DNA of 64,000 nt from Scatophagus argus (lineage: Eukaryota > Chordata > Actinopteri > Scatophagidae), in contig NC_058504.1 in NCBI RefSeq assembly GCF_020382885.2, positions 12,597,019 to 12,661,018 on the forward strand. The letters are read 5' to 3'. This document shows, in pieces, positions 49,285 to 61,417 of this stretch. Within the stretch, counting starts at the first letter, position 1. The number at the start of each line of letters is the position of its first letter. The notes below the pieces were generated by a model, which saw only the letters and a program-made list of their open reading frames with translations, ran no database searches and had not been told where the DNA came from. Position numbers and translations under genes: made by a program.

Positions 49285-52102
49285 AGTCTAACCACTCTCC
49301 CCTAGCAACAGCAGTCTAATGCAGCTTCCTCTCTTTCCTTTTCCACAGTCGATCACTCTGATTTACTCATTGTTACTCCCTCGCAAACAGTTTATGTCCA
49401 TCGCTCTCTACCTTGCCGTCCACCTTATCGCTTACTGCTCGTTCTCTTCTATCTTTCCTGTCTCTCACTTTGCAACCCACCCATCTCCCTCCTGTCCCTG
49501 TCTGGCTGCTTATCTCTTCAGGGGACGGTTGCAATTTTGCACAGTTTTCTCTGAATGCCTACATGACTGGGGTTTAAAGACAGAGCCGTGAAACAGAGGA
49601 AGTGTCAGTGGAGGATGACATAGAGGGAGTGAAGAACAGACAGGGAGAGAGCATTAGACAACAAGCAGAACCCTGATTTCATTAATGTGGGTCTGTTAAT
49701 CTGGGCGTGGGCTGCTCTCCATCTGTCACAGCAGGAGCAGTACACAAAGCAGGCAGCCAAAACACACTTGGAAACACAGCCAGGCACACACACACACAGA
49801 CAGACACGTACACATGAAAGCACAAAACAAGATGCTGCGACACAGACACACAAACTGATACCAACACACAAATCAGCACACTCGAAATCAGAGCGGAAGA
49901 AACAGGGGCGTTGTCAGCTCTACCTCTGTGTCTCACATCGGAGGATAAAAACAGAATGTGTGAGGCAAAACAGCATCCTGCAGGTACAGCACCCAGTCTG
50001 AAAACAAGTACCTCAAAAAAAAACAAGCTCTCATATTCTCCTGCTCCCCACCTAAGGACCACAGCCTGCCTAACAAACAAGACGACTTAGTTATAAATAG
50101 CACAGACTGTGACTCATAGTGATGTGACAGGCCACATTGAATCAATATCTCCATTTCTCTCATTTCTCAGATATGATAAACAGAACTTGAAAGTCAGAAC
50201 ACAAATCTTTCGCAATCACTTAACCCAGAACAATCCTTAATCCAACCCTAAAATGTGACATGAAACTAATATAGCCCTGAGCTTATATTTCCATTTTTAA
50301 CCTGACTAACGATGAAATAAAGAAGGCACAATAAAAGCCTTCAGGCACAGCGAGGATGGTGTGTATAAAATGTGTTGTTCTGTTGCCATGACTTAATTAG
50401 ACCACCTTAAATCCTCACCAGCTGATCTTGTTACCACTGACCCACCCTGAGGATGTCACTACTGCCTGTTCTCATCTCTTCCCCTCTCCATCCATCTTTC
50501 TATCTCTCTCTCTCTCTCGTGTTTTGAAGGGCCTGCAGGCTGTAAGTTCTCAGCCAAGGCAAAAAATCAATGGCAGAGTGGAGGCTGGGTGTGTGTGTGT
50601 GTGTGTACGGAAAGGAACGGTAGTTAGTGTGTGGGCAGTTTGTCTGCCTGCCCATCCTACCACCTCCTGTCTATAAAAGGCAGGAGGCCAGGCCATTTCT
50701 GCATCCTTAATTACAACAAATCACCTCTTCATGTGAACTGAATTGCACTGGCGTCCTTGCTCCAGTCCTCTCCTTGTCTCACCTCACCTGCCTGCTCTCT
50801 CATTTTTCTCTTCCAGACAGTTTCTCTGTTTCACTCTTAATCCTTTTTGACCCCACTTGTCATTATGGGAAAAGTCAAGAGTTGACAACTGAATTCCCCT
50901 CAAAGCACAGAGGCCGCTGACACTGTGTGCGGCAGTGCATGTTTGGTCATAAGTCTTGGTTTGGGGCAGGGAATATGGCATCATATGCAATGACATTCAC
51001 ATTACATTGTCCACGAAATGTCATTTAACATTGAGTATGCTGTCATTTAGAGTTTCGTCATGCTCCAGTGTTCCTGTTCTTACGACTCAACTAGTTTTCC
51101 AATAAGCTCCTTTGCAGTGCTTTGCCTGAGCCTGGCTGAGGTCTTGTCCACCCTGCTGAGGGCCACAATACCATAAATATTTTCTCTTCTGTAAAAAGAA
51201 CAAAAAGTGACTTCTTCCCACTGAATACCAAAAGTGTTGCCAATACTGTTTTGCAACTGATGGCTTAAATTCATTAAGATTGTTTCCTACATGACAGCAA
51301 CATTAAAAAAAAAATCTGGCACTACAAAATAATTAGCAATCAGCTGTTTTAATTATGAAATGCACGCATACATTAATTCAAATCTGCATATGTCATATAA
51401 AATTATAGCTCATATTAAGCTTACAAATATATTCAAATAGTGAACCTTTCTATTATTTTCCTCATCAGGCACCACTAATCTTTGTGAGTGCATGTGTATG
51501 AGAAGGAGAGAATTAGAGAGATCCACATTAAGTGGAAAGGGAAAGTAATTGTGCTTTACCATTCTTTTCTAATGTCTTCTCCAATGTTTGTCCTCAGTGG
51601 CTCAGTGGCTCAAACCTCTGCAAATGTCTTTCTGATAATCCAAACAACTGCTGCCTCTCTCTAGCTCTCTCTGCCTCTTTTTCGCTGTATTGTCTCCCTT
51701 CCTGATGCAGAGAGCAGAGATATCTATCTGCGCCTACGTAGCATGTGTCATTTCCTCTCTCTGCAGCAGTGGGAAGGGGTAGGGAGTGGGTTGGGGGCGA
51801 TCTCGTAGCTGATATGTCTCTTTTGTCATTTTATTAGCCTCTTGTGGTTTGATAAGCTTTTCAGGAATACAAGGTTATTGGTATGAGATATGGCCTTAAT
51901 CTGTGCTGTGGAATGTGTCGCTCAGAGATCCATTCAACTAAATCGTACACAACTGTCACTTAGACCTTAAAAACTAAACTGCGTGTGCCAAGCGGACATC
52001 TTTATTGAAGTTCATTTTTATTATGCATAAGCTAGTGTTTAAGTTAGATGTGATTGGTAAGATGTGATTGGTTTAGGTGAAAGTAACATGACAGATTCTT
52101 AC

Positions 52103-52188
52103 CAGCGGCGCTGGATGCAGTGGGCCAGTTCTGAACCAGGACCCCTTGGGCTCCCTGCATTACTGAAGATTCTTCCATGTGCACTGAG
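52103..52188 (-). CDS. pcdha: Protocadherin alpha constant exon 2
   Basis: 86-nt exon with acceptor TTTTCCAG|CTCAG and donor GCTG|GTAAGA. Its first base completes the Ser codon left by exon 1, and its last G starts the Asp codon finished in exon 3. It encodes SVHMEESSVMQGAQGVLVQ then NWPTASSAA, aligning with the mammalian SVHLEEAG...QWPTVSSA block. Too short to show up as an open frame; placed by splice sites and phase. Part of the shared cytoplasmic domain. Confidence 0.93.
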
Positions 52189-55047
52189 CTGGAAAACATA
52201 AAATAAACATGCACATATTAAACACTGGAAAGATATTCTCTCACACAGTACCATGCTGTGTTAAATTAAACAGCACAACAGAAGGCACCCATGCATATAA
52301 TTTAATACTTATGTATAGTCTATATTATGATTGTTGTATGTGACTACAATATGAGCATATCTAATTCTCTGGTCTCCACATGTTTCCTATACTGCACAAT
52401 ATTTCAAAACTTGGTACTCTGTGTTTGCTTATTGATTCGAGATGTAGCAGTGTCAGAAAGGCGACATTCAAATTAGGATTAAAGTATTCAACCTAAATTT
52501 TCCTAACATTCTCTGGATTATGGATTACAGATGGCCGTTTTTACATTTTCACACTCTGTGTGTGGGATTTTAGCACCCTCCCCTCTATTAGAAAACACCA
52601 CACACTCTGTCGTGTTAAACAGCAACAGAAATGCTGCTACAAACTGCAGCTTTTCTCTCACTGCCACTTCCCTATCTTTAAAAAGGCAGGATGAAAATTT
52701 TCTCTGACAAAAAAGATTTCAGTCATGAAGATAGAAACCAAAACCTATGAATCATCACAAAGGGTCACTGCTTCCTGATGTGATCCAGGTGATGAGGACA
52801 AAACCTCTTTTAAAAGGTCAGTTTGGCCATGAATGGGAAAAAAAACAACACAGACAGTAACATGAAACTATTTTGTCTGTGATTTGACTCCTAAGAGATA
52901 TTTCAGATATAAATAAATGTTCCCAAACTAAAACCACTCCTCTACCTGCTGCTATTCCACTTGAATTCACCTGTCCATTCTTCTCCTTGTGTCCCTAAAT
53001 GTAACACTAGGTCTCCTGAAATTAAACACTTGTTTTTAATCATCTGGTCTTTTTTCCTGATAATTTATGCATTCTGAAGTTTTGGTAATTGTTTTCCTTC
53101 TCGAAAACAGGGGAATTAAAAAATAGCAGAATTGTTTAATAATGCTAAAGATGGTTATAAGATGTATGGATATAAATCTCTATGTACGGTGGTTCTGTCA
53201 GGATCCCACAAGTGATTTGGGGATGGAGGCCATCTTAAGTGCTGCTGAAGCACCAGCATCATCAAGATACATTAATGAAACAATGTGGCAAACACTGGAC
53301 TGATCATATACTTTTCCTTCTTTCCCATCTTCTCCTACTGTCTGTATGTACACTCTCATCATTTTCTAGCATTAATTCCTTCACATAAGGCTACATTTCT
53401 AAATACACTGATCGCTAAATGAAGTCAAACACAACATCTATACGACCAGAAATGAAACAAAATTAAATAGGTCAGTGCATTACATGGTGTTTGGGTGTGG
53501 TATCCAAAATCTCTATGCAAGCTCTGATTGCAGATGAACATTCAGTGAGGCTTGGTAACGGGACATGGGGGGCAGTCAACTTAAAACAAATCAGAGGCTG
53601 GTAGTCACGAGACAGATTTAACGTGTTAGACTGGTTCACATTAACTCTCATTAATCCCTGCCGTAATTATGAGGGAATCTGTGTATCATGAGTGATGCTC
53701 AGATGGTGCACAGTTATTAATCTGACATGGACATCAGAGCGCACACATGAGTACATACATATGGCACATGTATCTAATCTAAACGGCCTTACTCAGGTTG
53801 CCTGTGGGCTGAGACAAAGACATTAGCCTGCACAGCAGCACAGATGACTGCATCTCAGGAAATGTGTGTGTTTGTGTGCCACAGCCACACAGACAGTCTT
53901 CTGTTTGTGCACATCTGACGCTATTACAGGATTGAGTGTTACAAACACTTCTGTTTTCTCCAAGCCATTTTTTTTCTATTGAAAGCCAGTGTCTCAAATC
54001 TATCTAAGCCAAGTATATCCACAGGAAGAGGATATATGAGATTACACAGATGGCAGATGACAAAATATTTTGGCTGAGTCTAATGCATTAAGCCTGTGAC
54101 TTTTTGTAACTGTGCTGCCACCTCATTTGTATGACCCTTAATTTAGTCGTGTCCATCTGATCCCACAGCAGGTAATAGCGCAGTGACTTATGGGTAACGT
54201 GATCACTGGTGTGGTCATGCAGCAATCCCCAAGTCCGTGATAGGCCATCTTTCCACCTGACTACCTGCCCTTCACCCTTCAGTGACCTCCTCGCTGCTTA
54301 CTCTTCCCTCCTGTCAGTTCTCCATCTGTCTGTGGCTATGCTAAGAGAGAAACACTTCCAACTGCACTTCACCCTCACTATGTCCAGTCTCTGATGTTTC
54401 ACATTCAATTGTTTTCACTGAAATGTTTTTAAATCAAATTTAAATTGTTCTCAATTTACCTTAATATATATTTAATATAAATAATATGCCATGGGAAATG
54501 GTAAACACAACGTTCTGTTGTGGATGTGAGTCTCTTTTCTTCTCAGCATTAATCACAGCTGGAAGCAAAATGATCTCAGACATCTTTGCTGAACCTGAAT
54601 ACCTCACATGGCTCCATTATACAAAGGTGGGTGTAGGGCTTTGAAGATGTTGAAAAATTTTGCCTGGTGGCCCCGTAATGGGGGCATCCATGTACCCTTT
54701 CATGTTGATGCTGTTTATTCCATTTCAACAGACTAAAGTGTTTCAGTGAAATGTCAAGAGTGTGCAGCAGACCTCAATGTCAGCTCAGGATCAAAACCAG
54801 TGCCAAAGAAGTATTTTCAAAGGTACCATTATCATGTGAGTGCATAAGATAAGATTTTATTGATTGCCGAGGGGAATTTTGGTCTATCATCTATCAACAA
54901 TGGATAGGAGATGCTAAATATCAGTTAGTTAGAGAGAGGTGCAGGATTTGATTATTTGCTTAAATCTCATCAGATGGGATGGTGTCATATGTTTTTTTTG
55001 GTCTTTGACAAAACATGAAAGTGACAGAAAAAAGATGGGATGCTTAC
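52189..55047 (-). other. Intron between alpha constant exons 1 and 2
   Basis: 2.9-kb AT-rich intron. A retroelement-type tail (aagattttattgattgccga followed by ggggaatttt) lies at about 54846-54881. Otherwise nothing recognisable. Confidence 0.8.
54846..54881. mobile_element. Retroelement 3' tail remnant
   Basis: ataagattttattgattgcc plus gaggggaatttt resembles the tail at 36573-36602, without coding sequence. Confidence 0.35.
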
Positions 55048-55112
55048 CTCTGCATTACACCTCCTGCTCTCAGGGAGGCTGAATATCTCCAGTCTGCACT
55101 CGGCACTTTGGG
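55048..55112 (-). CDS. pcdha: Protocadherin alpha constant exon 1
   Basis: 65-nt exon between CTCTCTTGCAG and GCAGAG|GTAAGC. It starts in phase 0, matching the end of the variable exon at 58430, and ends with two bases of a Ser codon. It encodes PKVPSADWRYSASLRAGGVM then QS, a close match to the vertebrate alpha block PxxPNPDWRYSASLRAG. The DWRYSASLRAG core is diagnostic for alpha rather than gamma clusters. Too short to show up as an open frame; placed by motif and splice consensus. Confidence 0.96.
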
Positions 55113-58100
55113 CTGCAAGAGAGAGCGAGAAGAATTGAGTCTTAAGTACAGGCGAAAACCAATACCATCTCATTAATAAGTCATAGCGAGAGCTACCAGT
55201 GCATGCGCATCACGCACACACATAAGCACACCAACTCTCAGTCACACACACCAAACACAGCAATGACAGTTTGGGTCTCCAAAGGAAGGGGGCCATTCAG
55301 AAAAAAAAGACTAAGGTTCTAGGTGCCCTCATCCCGCCCCATCCCCCACCTTGCGCCTTCACCTGCCCTCCCTCCCCTGCATGTATTTTCACACACAGTA
55401 ACACACACACACACACAAAGAGATTTCTGACCCTGGTACTGTGATATATAGGTCCTGAGGCAACACCTGCAGGGGTTGGTCCACTCAGACTAGGCTGGTT
55501 ATGGCTCCCTCACTTACTATGCAGAACTCTCACATTGCTGTATGTGGGGATGAAAGACTCAGTTACTGCTCTTCATCCCTTCACCTATTTCAAAATGTGA
55601 AAACAAGTCATCACAAAATTACTGCAAGATGCTTTTCAGCAACGCTTCTGTACAGCTTCTGCTGTATTTTCTGCTTTAAGCTGTACAGCCCTCCCTTCCT
55701 CTGTGCCGCTTCTGTATATTCACCACCCCCTCTCCCGTGCTGCTGAGTTCTTTCTCCCTGTTACATCCTCTTTACACTGATCAAAACCTTGAGTTTCACT
55801 TGAACGCGGCCTGTGTGAGTCAGTCTGACACATCTCACCATGGTAACAGTGCAGAGCCCGGTCTACATTCTACCCTGCACCCACTACCCTCTGTCATTCC
55901 AGTTCTGTGAAGGTCACAGGTGGAGGAAGGAGGAGGGACAGATATCAGATTAACCCCCTTAGTCCTGCATCCAGGGACACCACATCTCTACAATTGACAT
56001 TCTGATGTGAGATTTCACTGTCTGTGCATCTAGTACAACATCTATACATCTATGCAACATCGTAAAACTTGACTAATGAGTTATAGGACTAAAATTCATT
56101 AGTGGTTGGGATTCTTCTGTAAAGTCAAGCTCACAGTGCAGAAAAACGAGTTGTTAACCTGACCACACAACTCAGATGAAATTGCACTTTCTCTAATCTC
56201 GAGCTAAAGCATGGACGCATCTAAACCAATCTGACTGAGGACACTAAATTTTCCCTGCTTGGCCACGCAGTTCATAAGAGACCCATTTGCAATCCCATTT
56301 CCTTTCAAATATGACAGATGTTCACTTGCTGCTGAAGCTGCATTGACCTCCGTGAGTCTGCAGTGGACATTCATCACCTTTGAAATCCAATATTTGGTCT
56401 TAATGAGAAAAGCCTGGTATTCCTCCTGGAGTCAATCAGAGCAGAATGTGAACATGGAAACAGAGCACTGCAGTACTGAAGACACTTGGTGCACTTGATT
56501 AGCTCAAGACAATTTCTTATCAAAACAAGTCAGTGGCTTTATCAATAGTTCAGATTGACACCAAAAGTATGATATATAAGTATGGTATTAAAAACCATAC
56601 TTAAATATATTTATATATTTTCTTTCTTTTTTACCTTTCACACAATGCATGACAGAGACAGAGAGACAAAGAGAAAACACACATTCAGAACCAGATTGTC
56701 CACAAATGGGACTAAACTGCTTTGCTAAATGTTTGCCCTGTTGCAGCGTGCCAGCAGCCGAAGGGAGCGGTCTGCCTGGCCGTATGGTGTTTATGGGGGT
56801 AAATGAAAAACACACACACACACACACACACACATACACTAGCACATACAAACATCAGATGTAAGCATCTGGAACCTAAACATGTATACTCCCAAGGGAA
56901 GACATCCGTGCAGAACTAGAATATTAGCAGTCACCACACAGTACACGTTAACAAAAACAGACAAATAAAAATATGTATACTGAGGAGGACAAATCAATAC
57001 GTTGAGTTTAATAAGTGGAGGGATAGAATTTAAATTAAGAGGGGAAAGCATTTCTTTAGTGTATCCTTTCCTTGTCTGGCTGTACATATGTAAATCAGGG
57101 AGTGATGAATGCTTTTGGTTTGGCCACTCAACCCTTTTCTCGCCTTTTTTTCCCCCTCCCTTCTTCCCTCTCCCTCTGAGTGAAGACTCCTAGCATGGAT
57201 ACAGAGCTCACACCTCCGCCATCAACACTGTGTCCAATCACCTTTCATCCCCCGCCTCATCATTGCCGAGCCAGCCAATCCACACACAATGCTGAGAAAC
57301 ACATCGCTGCCAGTTAATTACATAGCAAGAACAAACATGCCTGGAATTTAATGAGAAACACGGCAAGTGTTAACCGAACAATTATCTTACAGATTTCTTT
57401 GTTTGTCTTTTTATCTCTTTCTCTGATATCTGTCTATCTATCTGCATAGGCCGACCCAGAGAGGCTCTCCGGCAAACACTATTAGGTAGAAAATAAATAA
57501 TATTTGTTTTATCCGAATAATACTGCTTAATAATACTGCTTTACTACAACCAGAAATGATTTCAACAATTTTGTGTCTGTTATCATCAAACATTTAGATG
57601 GGGGAAAAACATGACAAAACCATGAAAAATAAGCTTTAATTTAATTGAAACTCTGCCTCATTCTGCCTTCTTTACCAATCCTAAAACTCTGGCTTGCTGG
57701 CTCGGTACCAGGGAGGTACGTGACCAGAAGAAGGATGGTTTGGTGCAGTGGGACTGGTGGCCCTCGTAGCAGGCAAAGGCTGCACTGTTTCCCAGAGTCT
57801 CCCCCCCTGACAGAGCTGACCAATGAATGCCCTGTGGATCTACTGGACTTGAATACAGTGGCGGACAGTCCATAGCAGACAAATGACACTGACTGTGTGG
57901 GGTCATAGGTGAACAAGCAACTGAAATCTACAAGGTTGTTTGGAAAGAGAATCAATAACAGGGAGAAAAGAAAGAGAAAGATGATTCTTGAAAAAATTAT
58001 TTGATTCAAGTTAAACGACTGTTCTCTACCACAACCAGTGAATCAGAGTATACCCACCTGCCCACTCAATAAAATCATAACCAACTGAAGCGAGCATGTG

Positions 58101-58429
58101 CATGAACAAAATGGTGGTATGGGATAAACACAGATTTGTACCTTCACGACTGAAAAATGTTCATACACCACACAAAGCAATCTATCTTAAACAGCAGCAA
58201 GAAAACCCTTCTTATTTTTATAACCTCACACACAAGAGCAAATGAAAGGCTTCAACAGCTCCAGAGCCATAAATGTCAACTGCAATCCTTCTGCAAGAAC
58301 ACCGCCCTAGAGCGAAACCTGAACCATAACTCTCTGAGAATTTTCCTTTCATGGCTTGTCCTTTGTGTGTCATTTACTGTTTTGAAGCAGTCTAAAATAA
58401 CAAACACAGATTTCACACCAGGCACACAC
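55113..58429 (-). other. Intron between alphaC2-like variable exon and constant exon 1
   Basis: 3.3-kb intron, beginning GTGTGTGCC at the variable-exon donor. It includes a CA microsatellite at 56811-56834 and pyrimidine-rich tracts. No gene was seen. Confidence 0.8.
56811..56834. repeat. (CA)12 microsatellite
   Basis: Uninterrupted CA dinucleotides. Confidence 0.95.
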
Positions 58430-61015
58430 CTGAATGGCAGTGGCGTCTGGCATACTGAGACGCCGTACGAATATCTGACTCTGTCCACTGTGGCTGGTGA
58501 CGTAGCCTGAGCCCCAGGTGCCACTGTGCGGCCGTCCCGTGTTGTAGAACATAAAAGTGTCACTTCCAGACGTGGCGGTCAGGCATGTCTTGTAACAGTA
58601 TGTTTTGGTCAAAGACCCATTTCCTCGGACTTCAATATAATGAGGTTCCACTTTGAGGTCCCGGCGTAGGGCCACATTGTTGCTTTGCTGCCCCCCTGCT
58701 CCTCCTCCTCCTCCTCCTCCTCCTCCACCTCCACCTCCTCCACCCGCAGCTCTTCCTCCACCCCCGCCACTGGCTGGGGTGCCCCCCTCTGGAACACTCT
58801 TCTTGGATACACAACAAGGGGAACAGGATCCTGGCTGGGTGCAGTAGGCATGGCAACGCACAATGGCCAGCACAAAGACGGTGACCAGGAACACAAAGGT
58901 TGTGGCACACAGGGCAATGATGAGGTAGAGAGTGACATTGGAAAACATTAGGGGGCTGTTGGGCCTGATGATGCGCTTAGGATCAGGGGCCAACTTTGGC
59001 GGCAGCTCCATCACGTGCACATGGATGGTGGCGGTGGAGGAGAGTGGTGGTAAGCCGTTATCGCGCACCACCACTGTCAAAACAAAGGAGGTGGAGTTGT
59101 CCTCAATGACACGCCTCGTGGTGCGGATCTCACCTGTGTACTCATGCACCTTGAACAGGTCAAGGTCTGTGTTGATCTGCCCCAGGGTGTAGAACAGCCA
59201 AGCATTCTGCCCTGCATCACCGTCCCACGCCGTCACCTTGCTAACCAACACTCCTGCCTCAGCGTTTTTCATCAGCGTCTCTGTGGTGTGGCTCCCATTG
59301 GCAGGTGGGTAGACTATCTTGGGCACATGATCATTCTGGTCCATAATGTAAACATACACTGTGGCTACACGGCTGAGGGGAGGCACGCCATTGTCCTGGG
59401 CCTTAACCTGAAAGTGGAACTCTCTCAGCTTCTCGAAGTCAAAGGCTCGCAGGGCATAGGCCTCACCTGTATTAGGTTTGATGCTGACGTAGCTGGCTAC
59501 GGGGATACCATGGTTAATGTCATTGAGGACAGTGTAGGTGATGCGTGCATTTTCTCCAGCGTCAGCGTCTATGGCCTTAACAGCACACAGAGGCGCACCA
59601 GGAGCATTGTTCTCTGTAATATAAACAGTGTATGATGTCTGTTCAAAACGAGGTGGGTTATCATTCACATCTGCCACGTCCACCTTAAAAGTCATTTGAG
59701 ACGAGAGGGGAGGGGTGCCTCCATCCACGGCGTTGACAGTGACATTGTAGGAAGAGATGGTCTCCCGGTCCAGGAAAGCGGATGTCACGATGGTATAGTG
59801 GTTCCGGAAGGACTTGATCTTAAAAGGCAAATTGGGCATGATCTCCAGGGTAACTTGTTTATTTGGTCCAGAGTCACGGTCATTCACACTGATCAATGCT
59901 ACGACTGTGTCAGCCCGGGCATCCTCACGTACAGGACTGGAGAGTGAAGACAGTACAATCTCAGGAATGTTGTCATTGACATCTAAAACTTCTACAACTA
60001 CTTTACAGTGTACTGCCACAGCAGCTGGCCCCTTGTCCATAGCCTGTATGTACATTTCATATGAGTTTGTCTCCTCATAGTCAATGTTGTTTTTCACGCG
60101 AATTTCTCCAGTGTCTGTGTCCATGGAAAACATCTGTCTGACTCTTTCTGGTGTGTAACTGCTGAATGAGTAAAAAACGTCCCCATTTGAGCCCTCGTCG
60201 GGGTCTGTTGCGTTTAACTTGATGACAAGCGCGCCCTTTGGAGAGTTTTCAGACAGTTTTACTTTGTACACGGAGCTGTCAAACGCAGGCACGTTATCAT
60301 TGGCATCAAGGATACGTACATTGATTTTGGCCGTGCCAGTTCGCTGTGGGGTGCCTCCATCCACTGCTGTGAGGATTAGCTGATGGGAGGGCATCTGCTC
60401 GCGGTCAAAAGGCTTTTTGAGAATGAGCTCGATTTGCTTGTTATTAGAAAATGGCTTGACAGAGTCCAGGGTGAGGTGGTCGTTTGGACTGAGGCGGTAC
60501 TGCTTCACAGAGTTGGAGCCATCGTCTGCATCCTGAGCGCCCTCGATGTGGAACCGCGAACCGGTGAGCGCGGACTCCGACACCTCAAGCTGATATTCAT
60601 CTCGAGGGAATTGTGGCGCGTTATCGTTCACGTCCAAAATCTCCACCTCTACGTTGTGCACCTCCAGTGGGTTCTCCAGTACCACCTCCAGGTTACGCGA
60701 ACAAGTGCCACTGAATTCACAAACTGTCTCGCGGTCGATGCGGTCACTCACCACCAGCTTCCCGGTTTTGTGATTTATGGTGAAGTATCGCCGGCCGCTG
60801 TCCGACGTGATTCTGATTCGTCGGGTGGAAAGTTTTCTCGGGTCCAAACCCAAATCTCGGACAATGTCACCGACCAATGCCCCGTTCTCCAGCTCCTCCG
60901 GGATGGAGTATCGAATTTGTGCATTTGTAAGGCCACTGAGTACGAAAAGAAGCAGATATAAGGAAAAAGGCACATTCTCCTTTACACTGTAACAGCATCG
61001 CGCCGTCACAGCCAT
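58430..61015 (-). CDS. pcdhac2: AlphaC2-like protocadherin variable exon
   Basis: 862 codons, ending ATTCAG|GTGTGT at 58430 in phase 0. I chose the ATG at 61013-61015 (GCGATGG, strong context, directly before a hydrophobic signal peptide ending LSGLTNA). An in-frame ATG 23 codons upstream (61082-61084) has T at -3. Six cadherin repeats: QIRYSIPEE opens EC1, with linkers DVNDNAP (128-134), DANDNVP, DVNDNIP, DVNDNPP and DQNDHVP. The membrane helix is about 694-719. The tail has a CCxCC-type cysteine cluster, a Gly-rich run (749-775), and the block KVEPHYIEVRGNGSLTKTYC with SGSDTFMFYNTG typical of alphaC2. It sits immediately 5' of the alpha constant exons, as C2 does in mammals. In mammals C2 is constitutively expressed, not randomly chosen. 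Full protein after splicing would be about 1,010 residues. Confidence 0.94.
58697..58760 (-). repeat. Trinucleotide repeat encoding poly-glycine in the alphaC2-like tail
   Basis: CTC/CCT triplets on the plus strand are GGA/GGT glycine codons on the coding strand. They encode 15 or more consecutive Gly in the cytoplasmic segment, flanked by shorter Gly runs. Confidence 0.9.
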
Positions 61016-61396
61016 CGCAGGCAGGCAGAATTTGCAGAAATCTTTCCGCCTTTTCAGCTTACTGTGCGTCCCCACCCGCCTCATTAAAAACGAGGGAATA
61101 GTCCGTGCGCAACCCCGACTATGTACAGGACGACCACCGCATCCTCTCTGGTGCCCGTTTAAAGGGAATTTTCTTTTGTGCGTCCATGTTTTCCTTTGTC
61201 TGCACAGCTGATGTTTATAAAATTCTTTCTCCTCCGAGCAACGCTGACTTTCACCGATGCTGCCTATTGGTCTCCCCCTCTCCCTCTCCCTCTCTCTCTC
61301 TCTTTCTCTCTCCCTCTACCTCTCTCTGCGATGTGGTGATGTGTCTGTGGGCAAAAGGGGAGGGGGAGCCACTCGCTCACACGGCGCTGGCTGCAT
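61016..61396 (-). promoter_or_regulatory. 5' region of the alphaC2-like exon (no CSE seen)
   Basis: The region includes a CT-rich tract at 61271-61327, an AG-rich tract in the sense strand. No GGTGTCGCT-type core or CCACCC module like those of the gamma exons is visible. This agrees with the known lack of a CSE at mammalian alphaC2 promoters. Confidence 0.4.
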
Positions 61397-61417
61397 TTCA
61401 GCACCATCGATAAAATG
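61397..61417 (+). promoter_or_regulatory. Half NRSE/RE1-like site upstream of alphaC2
   Basis: TTCAGCACCATCGATAAAAT: the left half is perfect and the right half is lost (13 of 21 over 21 bp). It is 382 bp upstream of the ATG, where the intact sites sit in the gamma exons. Confidence 0.45.

Larger units (their letters stand above)
43441..52102 (-). other. Intron between alpha constant exons 2 and 3
   Basis: 8.7-kb intron with standard GT...AG ends. It contains a near-perfect 27-bp hairpin (45268-45326), GT microsatellites at 48005-48034 and 48719-48768, a CT tract at 49228-49284, and several spurious open frames. Mammalian alpha clusters carry the HS7 enhancer between constant exons, but no marker lets me place it here. 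Confidence 0.8.

Noticed and set aside
51144-51162. NRSE-like match on the minus strand (TCAGCAGGGTGGACAAG)
   Set aside because: The central CCA is replaced by GGG, and it lies in an alpha intron away from any variable exon.
58653-58847. Plus-strand proline-rich open frame
   Set aside because: Antisense of the poly-glycine repeat in the alphaC2-like exon.
60383-60961. 192-codon plus-strand frame opposite alphaC2-like EC1-EC2
   Set aside because: Antisense shadow of a well-supported coding exon.
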